This document shows positions 11,401 through 23,400 of a stretch of 64,000 bases of DNA, in pieces. Source of the stretch: Argopecten irradians (lineage: Eukaryota; Mollusca; Bivalvia; Pectinida; Pectinidae). The stretch covers positions 64,333,969-64,397,968 of the forward strand of contig NC_091134.1 in NCBI RefSeq assembly GCF_041381155.1, written 5' to 3'. The translations under genes were made by a program, and so were the position numbers. The stretch's first letter is position 1. Every line of letters starts with the position of its first letter. The notes beneath the pieces are model-generated. The model had not been told where the DNA came from. It ran no database searches and saw only the letters and a program-made list of their open reading frames with translations.

Positions 11401-14400
11401 TAAGGACTTTGTGCTTTGGGTATCTAATATTCCCCTAGAAGCCCTTTGCCTATAGATTTGAAGTTCAATGTTCCCATGGAGTCACTGCCAGTTTAAGGCT
11501 GTAGATCTGTGTTTTTTCTTTCAGAACTATGTCAATTCTTGCCCATTATAGTTTACCACATCCTGAATGATCATATCCGTTAATAGACCTGAACAAACCA
11601 ATTTAACATGTTTGTCTGCTTTTGTATTACTGCGACTTTCATTTTTGCCTTTATAGTGCAAGCATTTGTTCTTATGTTACATAGTTATCTTGCAAAAATA
11701 GAATTCTTTGAAATGTCTGTAAAATATAGAAGCCCTCGCCTTCATAAATCAAAGCAGTCAAGATGGTCGTTAGTAACATAAACACTTCAGGAGTATGAAA
11801 GATCTGTTTAAAATGATATTTATCTTTTAAACTAAATTTAGAAGCACAAAAGTTCTGTTTAAAAAGGAATTTCTCTTTAAATCTAAAGGTGACCCTACCA
11901 TTGTAGATTTCGGCGAAGTCAGTGATGAGGCTGTAGAGGTGACAGATGGAGCACCATTCATCTATAACTTCTCTTACCACCTTCTTCAGATTGTCCAAGT
12001 TCAGCTCATGCATGAAAATCACACGCTGTACTGGACCTGAATATGAAAAAATGAAAAACATTGACAAAAATTACTAACACCTGAAATTAACAGTCACTCC
12101 TGCTGAAGAATCATGGTCACTGGTATAAGATCCTCTATATATCCTATGTCAGCTAGAGAATAGACTCTTCCCCTTCCAATGTCAGCTAGAGAATAGGAGA
12201 TTTCAGAAAAGATGGCGTGAAGTCACAGAAAGTTAACATCCGGGTCCTCAAAGGTACAAACACGGTATGGCGACTAATAAAAACAATAACAGATACGTAC
12301 ATCCCTGATACATAATCGATACGTTGACAAAAGTATACACTTTCATACTTGCAAATTCTGATTTCAAAATAGTTTCTTATTGTTTCAGAGGTTACAGACA
12401 TTTATATTTACAATTGTTTATTGCTAAATATATTTGTTTAGATTTAGTGTTGAAGCCAGCTTGCGATGCGGTGCCGGGCCGTCACACGTACCCGCTTTTT
12501 GTTCACACGTAGAAATCCATGTTGTGAAAAAGTTATGAATAGATAATTGATTTCAATGTATCATATTTCTGTTATACACGAAAAATCTGTTCATAACACT
12601 ATTTAATATAAATATAACGAAAAGTGAACCACCTGGCCAGACCACGGCCGCTCGTGCATGGCTTCGCTGGTAGATCACCTCGGGCAACAGCCGATAATTG
12701 GGAAATTAATAATATTTATACGTAATTACCAACACATATCTCAATAAGTACTTGTAAAATATATATATTTCGTTATTTCCCATGTATATATTATTTTAAA
12801 TGAATGGTATAAACCACTGTTACACATAAATGAAGATATACATGTATGTGTACGTAGACGTACAGTATGGCTGCCGATATCTCGAAAAACAAAATAGTGA
12901 AATCGTTCAATTTCATGAGTTTATTTTTTTATTTTTTAATCACTTTTATTCCATGTGCCGTTATGTGAAGTCCCAAATTTAGGTGATATTACTTTTAAAT
13001 AACTTGAATACATGTTAGATAGACTACATTTAGATTTATGAATATAGCTACAATGTAGATCGTAATTACTACAATGTATAAATGCCGACCAGGACACATT
13101 GCGCACGGCTTTGAGAATTCTAAAATACTCTAAGTTTTGTTTAAAAATATGATAAAAAGTAACTATAAAATGACTCATTTGAATGTTATAAACTAAATTC
13201 TTAAATTTCCAACGAAAAAGTTAACCAGAATACATAATTTTGTGACTATGAAAAATGACGAAATTCAGGATCTCGGCAGTACTGTACGTAATGGCTGCAG
13301 TGCGCTTGGGGTATCTACGAAGGCAAATTTTAATTTGGTCATAATCACACATCGTAAGGTGTTTTACCAAGTAAGACTTAGAAAACAGTAATTGCTTATT
13401 AAAATATCAGTATAATATTTGGGGAAACTTGGAATTTAATTTGTAGTTTCTGTCAATTTTGTAACTTCTGTCAATGTTTATACGTAGGTCTAATGGCGAC
13501 CGTGTTTTTTTCTCGTGGCGGTAGAAAATGGAGTATAAACGGAGTAAAATATATAAATACCAGATGTTTATATCTAAATATTATTGTTAAATATTTTTAT
13601 TTACCCTTTTTATAATTCAAATAACGCAATAGTTCTCGGATTGTCGTACTATTTATTACAATTAAATGTAAACAAACATCGCAAGCGGCTGTTTTCCCTC
13701 TATGTTTATGTGTAGATATAACGGAGTTGTACCTTTGAGCGCCCGGATGTACCTTTGTGTGACGTCATCGCCATCTTTTCTGAAATCTCCTATAGACTCT
13801 TCCCCTTCCAATGTCAGCTAGAGAATAGACTCTTCCCCTTCCAATGTCAGCTAGAGAATAGACTCTTCCCCTTCCAATGTCAGCTAGAGAATAGACTCTT
13901 CCCCTTCCAATGTCAGCTAGAGAATAGACTCTTCCCCTTCCAATGTCAGCTAGAGAATAGACTCTTCCCCTTCCAATGTCAGCTAGAGAATAGACTCTTC
14001 CCCTTCCAATGTCAGCTAGAGAATAGACTCTTCCCCTTCCAATGTCAGCTAGAGAATAGACTCTTCCCTTTCCAATGTCAGCTAGAGAATAGACTCTTCC
14101 CCTTCCAATGTCAGCTAGAGAATAGACTCTTCCCCTTCCAATGTCAGCTAGAGAATAGACTCTTCCCCTTCCAATGTCAGCTAGAGAATAGACTCTTCCC
14201 CTTCCAATGTCAGCTAGAGAATAGACTCTTCCCCTTCCAATGTCAGCTAGAGAATAGACTCTTCCCCTTCCAATGTCAGCTAGAGAATAGACTCTTCCCC
14301 TTCCAATGTCAGCTAGAGAATACTCTTCCCCTTCCAATGTCAGCTAGAGAATAGACTCTTCCCCTTCCAATGTCAGCTAGAGAATAGACTCTTCCCCTTC

Positions 14401-17400
14401 CAATGTCAGCTAGAGAATAGACTCTTCCCCTTCCAATGTCAGCTAGAGAATAGACTCTTCCCCTTCCAATGTCAGCTAGAGAATAGACTCTTCCCCTTCC
14501 AATGTCAGCTAGAGAATAGACTCTTCCCCTTCCAATGTCAGCTAGAGAATACTCTTCCCCTTCCAATGTCAGCTAGAGAATAGACTCTTCCCCTTCCAAT
14601 GTCAGCTAGAGAATAGACTCTTCCCCTATCAGGTTAGCATTTACATATCTATGTCCTCTTTACAAGGTATGTCACATTGTGCCCCCCTCCCCTATCAGAG
14701 CAACATGGAGTCAAAACAAACATCCACAAGTATATTTACCTGATTCCTTCTTGTTAGCCGTGTCTAAGGGTGCCTTTGCAAACAAAAACTGGAAAAGAAA
14801 TGAAGCAGATGTCGTAATTGCCTTTATTATTATTATCATCACATTTTTTTCATTATCTTTTTCTCTTTTCAATATCAGATACTTGTTAAAACGTTTATAA
14901 ATCAAAAATCTTGTTTATAGATACTGAAGCATATCAGAAATGAGAATATAATTTTGATGATTGAACTACCTCTACTATCCAGTTCCGGGATGGTTTATTG
15001 AGAATGCGCAGTTTGAGAGACAGAAGTGATTTCTTTAGACCATCACAAGCTTTCTTCTCACAACCCTCCACATCAGGTAAGCTACAACAAAATGGAAATA
15101 AAGTGTTCAGTATCTACATAATGTTAATCAGGATAACATGATCTTGACCAAGCAAATTTTAACTTAGTTGGACAATTTTTAAATTTTGACCAATCAGAAG
15201 TCTCCGTTATATATTTCCATGTGTCGAACAAGAGACAGACATATAGTCAGTTCTGTATACCTTCCAACTTTGTTGCAGGGGGAATAGACATAAATACAAT
15301 TAAAACAAATGTATCAACTTACCTAAGGATTGATAGACAGAACAACTTACCTAAGGATTGATAGACTGAACAACTTACCTAAGGATTGATAGACAGAACA
15401 ACTTACCTAAGGATTGATAGACAGAACAACTTACCTAAGGATTGATAGACAGAACAACTTACCTAAGGATTGATAGACAGAACAACTTACCTAAGGATTG
15501 ATAGACAGAACAATTTACCTAAGGATTGATAGACAGAACAACTTACCTAAGGATTGATAGACAGAACAACTTACCTAAGGATTGATAGACAGAACAACTT
15601 ACCTAAGGATTGATAGACAGAACAACTTACCTAAGGATTGATAGACAGAACAACTTACCTACGGATTGATAGACAGAACAACTTACCTAAGGATTGATAG
15701 ACAGAACAACTTACCTAAGGATTGATAGACAGAACAACTTACCTAAGGATTGATAGACAGAACAACTTACCTAAGGATTGATAGACAGAACAACTTACCT
15801 AAGGATTGATAGACAGAACAACTTACCTACGGATTGATAGACAGAACAACTTACCTAAGGATTGATAGACAGAACAACTTACCTAAGGATTGATAGACAG
15901 AACAACTTACCTAAGGATTGATAGACAGAACAACTTACCTAAGGATTGATAGACAGAACAATTTACCTAAGGATTGATAGACAGAACAACTTACCTAAGG
16001 ATTGATAGACAGAACAACTTACCTAAGGATTGATAGACAGAACAACTTACCTAAGGATTGATAGACAGAACAACTTACCTAAGGATTGATAAACAGAACA
16101 ACTTACCTACGGATTGATAGACAGAACAACTTACCTAAGGATTGATAGACAGAACAACTTACCTAAGGATTGATAGACAGAACAACTTACCTAAGGATTG
16201 ATAGACAGAACAACTTACCTACGGATTGATAGACAGAACAACTTACCTAAGGATTGATAGACAGAACAACTTACCTAAGGATTGATAGACAGAACAATTT
16301 ACCTAAGGATTGATAGACAGAACAACTTACCTAAGGATTGATAGACAGAACAACTTACCTAAGGATTGATAGACAGAACAACTTACCTGAGGATTGATAG
16401 ACAGAAACAGCTACCCTCGGAGTCCACCTGTATCCCAGAATGCACCACACCATTCCTTTCAAACTAAAAACAAAATTTTATATGTGAACAAATAGATAAA
16501 TGTTTCTCCCAAAAGCAGTGAAGTAATTTTTTTTTTCACCCAATGACCCATCAGTTGTCAGAAATTAGAATCTCATGAGGGGCAGTCACCAGGTACAGGC
16601 CACTGGTTGATAGTTTTTCTTTGGGTATTCTGGTTTCTCCTCCACCATCAAACCTAGCACGTTAATAGAATGTAAAACTAACACATCATCAGTCTGATAA
16701 CGGTCCCCAACCAGTAACAATGAAGGATTAACTGCCCAGAAAGGTTTACTCTTTGGTTTAGATGAGCAGTCAATATAGGTCACAGTCATCTATTTTGATC
16801 CATGTAATATTGGTTCATCTAGTAAGTAAACCAATCACAGAACCTACACTCTACACCAATCAGATCAATTGAGGCGTAGATCTCAACATAAAACTGAATA
16901 TACTTTTACCTCGTGTCCGACAGCTACCAGAGGTATTCTCTCCTCACAGCTTGCCAGTATATACGACAGCTCTGGGACGTAATATGCTGCCCCCTTCTGT
17001 CGTTTAGCATGTGGCTCCTCTAGCTCTCCTAACAGGACCTGTAATAGGGAGTAACCATATATTCACACTAGAGGATATATGGACACATAACATGGAACAA
17101 GAGATAGTAATACTTATTCTATAACTGTTAATCACCTCCATGTAACAATGGAAATTTACCTTTCTTTTCCTTCGTTGGAGTTCCACTTCAGTTTCATCCT
17201 CATCATCTGAAATAGTAACATAATTTTCATTTCCAAATTTGATAAAACAGTCGTTTTTTTATTAATTAATGACTTTGAATTATATAAGTCTATGTGGACT
17301 ATTTGGCGTGTCCAGATTCAGTGAAACTTTCAGTTTGTAAAATACAGTCAATGTTTTAATCCTGGAACAATTACCGTATTTTCCGGACAATAAGTCGCAC

Positions 17401-20400
17401 CTGTGTACAAGCCGCAGAGGCCTTTTTTACGATTTTTTCAGGTTTTGTACACACATAAGACGCACCGTTACATAAGCCGCAACCAAAAGTTGGGCCCATG
17501 CACCCACGCAACCCTCTGTGTATACGATCGATCTCTAATGAAGCACGGTAATGCTTATCGATCGATTAGAATCACGAAAACTGTCTGTAAACTTGTTCTG
17601 TAAATGTATAACAAATAAAACTCACAATGATGTAAATATCTTTAGCAAAATTGATTTGGTCATGTTTCTGTTCGTTGTTTACTCTGCCATTACGTAAGAC
17701 TTCTTGTGTGTAAACAAACATGGCGGCCGTACGATTTACGCTTACTCTCTCTCATATTTCAACATGCCGGTTAAAATACTTTCCTCAATATGCATACGAT
17801 TTTCTTTTATATCTATTTTGATATACTTCGCGTATTAATTATATTGATGTGTATAGGATTACTTTATTATTAAGACTATCATTAACCTAAAATTGACTTC
17901 GTTTAGAGTGTTCTCTCTCAACTTGCCATCCCATGATGCAATTCACCGAAGCCTTATTTTTGTAAACTTCCGGATATGATTTCGTGGTGTTTGCCGCTGC
18001 AGAGATCGATTAAATGATGTTTTATACGACTGTTTGGTGCTTTTTAACATCGCTATAATGTTCTATATTACATGTAATTCACACTATAAACTTGACTGCC
18101 GATTATTTCATTGAAGTCACAGCAACAGGATTCTGAGAAATACACATGTTGACCGTGTGTAACACGTGTGCAAGTTATATTTAGCAGTCATTCAGAAGAT
18201 TGTTTTTTCCCTGTCTGCGGACATTTCTTTCACTCAAATAATATTTAAATAATATATTTAACTTATTGTTTGATATTTGATGGTTTTTGACGTTTTAGTT
18301 ATTATTTTCTTGGTAACGATCCTGCAGCAAATCGATAGCGAAATCAGTCCGCCATTGTGTTGTGACTGTAAACAACCACGCTTCAGTCGGCCGATTTTCC
18401 ATGAATTAAACAATTTTACGATTGAACATGTATCTGGTACGTTATTATTTTTATCTTTATTATATTTTCATCACATATTATATCGTTTAAACACTTTTAC
18501 AGTGATATTTTCGATGTATAACTTTACTAAACCGCTATTGTGTTGCGCTAGTAAACAAACACGTTTCAGTCGGCGGATTTTCCTTGAATTAAACAATTTT
18601 ACGAATGAATATGCATCTGATATGTAATCATTTTCATCGTTAATATATTTTCATTGCATATTTTATCTTTTAAACACTTTTACAGTGATTTGTTCGATGT
18701 ATAACTTTACAAAACTGGCGAGTAAAACTTACGATTTTCACATGTGAATCACGACGTAATAATGCCAAAACATCGTCAGATTTTGGTTTTCGTCCACAGA
18801 TAAGTCGCACTGGTGTATATGCCGCACTCCCGATTTTCAGGGAAAAAAGTAGCGGCTTATACTCCGGAAAATACGGTAGATCATTCTTTGGTGGGCGCCA
18901 AGATCCCTCTGGGATCTCTTGTGACAATTGAAGTTTGTTACCGCTATTTCTCAAAAAGTACTGAAGGGATCTGTCTCAAATTGCATGTGCATGGTCCCCT
19001 AGGTCCCTGGTTATGCATATTGCATTTTGGTACCAATCGATGAACAAGATGGCCGACAGGACGCCATCTTTGATTTTGACAATAGAATTTTGTTACCGCT
19101 ATTTCTCAGAAAGTACTGAAGGGATCTGTGTCAAATTGCATGTGCAGGTTCCCCTAAGTGTCTAGTTGTGCATATCGCATTTTCGGACCGAAAGGTGAAC
19201 AAGATGGCCGACAGGCCGCCATTTGGATTTTGATAGTTGAAGCTTAAATTAAAATTGTTACCAATTTTTCTCAGAAAAGTACTGAAATGATCCGTCTAAA
19301 ATTTTATATGTAAGTTTCCGTAGGACCTTAGTTGTGCATATTGCATATTCAGATTGGTCAAAAAGATAGCCGACAGGTAGCCATCTTGTTTTTTGATAAT
19401 TGAAGTTTGTTACTGTTATATATCTCAGAAAGTACTTAAAGGATCATTCTCAAATTCCATATGCAGTAAAAGTATGAAAAGCAGAGAAAAGATCCCTCTT
19501 TCCTTTGTCAGACTTAGATCATTCTTTGGTGGGCGCCAAGATTCCTCTGGGATCTCTTGTTGTTTACGTTAGATCGACACGTGAATCTGTTTGAGAAAAC
19601 GGCTGACGATCGATAAAAGATTAACGATCGATACCATTCAAGAACTAAACATGACTGTGTTTGAAAATATTAACGTATCAATTCTGAACATAAATAAAGA
19701 ACAAATTTACATACATTTGCCCTGGCAAAATGATCATACGATCGTGATTAAACTTCAATTGAAAGGACCGATCAACTTGCAATGTTGTTTTGACAAATGT
19801 CTATGAATTCGAAAATGGTGGCTGGTAATGAAGCCATGCGTTAACTGGATTTAAATATGTTTTGAGAATTCTTCTTGTATTGTTGATCGATCGATAAGCA
19901 TTACCGTGCTTCATTAGAGATCGATCGTATACACAGAGGGTTGCGTGGGTGCATGGGCCCAACTTTTGGTTGCGGCTTATGTAACGGTGCGTCTTATGTG
20001 TGTACAAAACCTGAAAAAATCGTAAAAAAGGCCTCTGCGGCTTGTACACAGGTGCGACTTATTGTCCGGAAAATACGGTATATCTGACAAAGGAAAGATG
20101 GATCTTTTCTCTACTTTTTAAACTTTTTCAAACATACTACATATAAAATTTGAGACAGATCGCTTCAGTACCATTTGAGAAATAGTGGTAACAAACTTCA
20201 ACTATCAAAATCCAAGATGACTCCTTGGCGGCCATCTTGTTGATCAATCGGTCCCAAATCACAATATGCACAACTAGGGCTCTAGGGGAACCTACATGTG
20301 AAATTTGAGAAAGATCCATTCAATACTTTCTGAGAAATAGCGATAACAAACTTTGAATATAAAAATCCAAGATGGCTGTCTGGCGGCCATATTGTTAACC

Positions 20401-23400
20401 GATCGGTCCCAAAATGCAATATGCACAACTAGGTTCCTAGAGGAACCTACATATGAAATTTGAGACAGATCCCTTCAGTACTATCTGAGAAATAGCCATA
20501 ACAAATGTTAACTATCAAAATCCAAGATGGCAGCCTGGCGGCCATCTTGTTCACCGATTGGTCCAAAAATGCAATATGCACAACAAGGGCCCTAGGGGAA
20601 CCTACATATTAAATTTGAGAAAGATCCCTTCAGCACTTTTTGAGAAATGGGGATATCAAACCTTAACTATCAACATCCAAGATGGCTGCCTGGCGGCCAT
20701 CTTGTTTTTCCTATCAGCATCAAAATCTGTATGGCACAAATAAGGACCAAGGGTAACCTCCATGTGAAGTTTGAACAAAATTCCTTCAGTAGTTCTCAAG
20801 AAATATTGATAACAAACTTCAACTGCCAAAATCAAAGATGGCTGCCTGGCGTCCATCTTGTTTTTCCGATCAGCCTCAAAATCTGTATGGCACAACTAGG
20901 GACAAAGGGTAACCTCAATGTGAAGTTTGAACAAAATCCCTTCAGTAGTTCTCAAGAAATATCGATAACAAACTTCAACTGCCAAAATCAAAGATGGCTG
21001 CCTGGCGGCCATCTTGTTTTTACAATCAGCCTCAAAATCTGTATGGCACAACTAGGGACCAAGGGTAACCTCCATGTGAAGTTTGAACAAAATCCCTTCA
21101 GTAGTTCTCAAGAAATATCGATAACAAACTTCAACTGCCAAAATCAAAGATGGCTGCCTGGCGGCCATCTTGTTTTTCCGATCAGCCTCAAAATCTGTAT
21201 GGCACAACTAGGGACCAAGGGTAACCTCCATGTGAAGTTTGAACAAAATCCCTTTAGTAGTTCTCAAGAAATATCCCACCATCATCAGATGGTGGGCTAA
21301 AAATCTAACATTGGAACATCGTTTTGTTACTAAACAATTAAAATTGATTTATAACTTCGAAATTACTTATTGTTCGTTTTAAGCGTTAATAACTTAGGTT
21401 TTGATCAAAAGAAGGAAATGATATTGCCTGTTGACATGTAGGGGGGTCAAACCGAGGTGCGAAACGCCATCTCCGCCTATTCGAATACTCCGGTTATTTG
21501 AATATTTTCTTCTTGAAAATGCCTTATGCAAATAAGCGGAATCCTCTGTATTGTACAATCTGAAGTTCAGTGAAGCATGGTTATTCTATTTGTTTTGGTA
21601 CATGATCATGTGAACATGACCATCAAAATGAACTTTATATTTTGCAAAATATGTGAAAAGATAGCTGTGTAAAATTAAAGGTAGACAATAGTTTATGGCT
21701 CAGGAAAAATCAGAAAGTCTAAGGTAATCTCTAAGAACTAAAGTCTATATGCATTATAAAAGAAAATGTCATATTTTGTGAATCTGGATATGTTTTCTAT
21801 TTCATATGTATTTGGTGTTATAAGTCAGCTTTGATATCGGGTATTACATCACTGTAAGCATCCCCATGAAAATTATTTGATAATGAAAATGTGAGTAATA
21901 AGTTATTCATAATTTGTTAAAATTCGCAGCAGCTGTCTGATCAGTTACCAGTAAGTAAAATTAGATATAATATCTCTTTCTACAGAGTACAAAATATTCA
22001 TAATTTTGTAATAGTTTAACAGCTTTTAATCGCACCGGTGGAACTTGAGAAGAAGTTCAAAATGTGTTTTCAAGATGGCGACTGTGGCAGCCATCTTGGT
22101 TTTCGGATCGACCCGAAAAATAACAACACTTTGTCAGGACCATGTCAGGATCATTTCATGCAAGTTTCAGCTAAATCGCACCGGTAGAACTTGAGAAGAA
22201 GTTCAAAATGTGTTTTCAAGATGGCGGCTGTGGCAGCCATCTTGGATTTCGGATCAACCCGAAAAATAACAACACTTTGTCAGAACCATGTCAGGATCAT
22301 TTCATGCCAGTTTCAGCCAAATCACACTGGTAGAACTTCAGAAGAAGTTCAAAATGTGTTTTCAAGATGGCACCTTTGGCAGCCATCTTGGATTTCGGAT
22401 CGACCCGAAAAATAACAACACTTTGTCAGAACCATGTCAGGATCATTTCATGCCAGTTTCAGCCAAATCACACTGGTACAACTTCAGAAGAAGTTCAAAA
22501 TGTGTTTTCAAGATGGCGGCTGTGGCAGCCATCTTGGATTTCGGATCGACCCGAAAAATAACAACACTTTGTTTGGACCATGTCAGGATCATTTCATGCA
22601 AGTTTCAGCCAAATCGCACCGGTAGAACTTGAGAAGAAGTTCAAAATGTGTTTTCAAGATGGCGGCTGTGGCGGCCATCTTGGATTTCGGATCGACCCGA
22701 AAAATAACAACACTTTGTCGGGACCATGTCAGGATCATTTCGTGTAAGTTTCAGCTAAATCGCACTGGTAGAACTTGAGAAGAAGTTCAAAATGTGAAAA
22801 GTTAATGCAAGGCGCACGGCGGACGACGACGGACGAAACATGACGACTATAGGTCATCCTGACCCTTCGGGTCAGATGACCTAAAAATTGGCATATTTTT
22901 TCTTCAGTAATCTACAGAAAACCATATGGCTTGATGAAAATCATCCAATTGGTACAACACAGAAATTATGTAGTGAAAAATTGTCATTTTTTACACTTTA
23001 TGTATGGAAAGAGGGAAACACACCTGCAGAAATTGCTTAACAATTACTTACAACATGTTAAAATTTGAAATGAAATCGTAGATGACAAATTGGTTTTATG
23101 GTCTGACCATATATACCTGTTTCACTTCACTATAGATGTAAATGTAATAATTTTTGAAGTAATGCCACAAATAATAATTAAATATGATTTTTAGTTTAAG
23201 TTATGTTCATTACATGACATTATGAAACACCATTCGAATTTTACAATTATTATCTATGTGAAAAAAAATTAATAATTTCCTAATGATAAATATCTGACTT
23301 CCAGTAATCCATTTATCATAAAACATTACGCTGTTAAGCAGATGCCCCATTCCCCAGAAAACAGATACTGTATGTCCTAGAAAATTAAGATTAATTTAAG

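Noticed and set aside
13755..14354. 199-aa and 190-aa repetitive proteins ([22 protein letters not shown])
   Set aside because: Both strands of a 33-bp minisatellite inside a MED14 intron; codon pattern is forced by the repeat.
15318..16386. Regularly repeated 28-bp unit suggestive of a CRISPR array
   Set aside because: There are no spacers; units are directly head to tail, and the host is a eukaryote with the array inside an intron.
18277..18627. 116-aa open frame with repeated [11 protein letters not shown] / [11 protein letters not shown] blocks, zinc-finger-like at first glance
   Set aside because: The two blocks are an internal direct duplication of the transposon; cysteine spacing does not fit a known finger and there is no conserved start or stop between copies.
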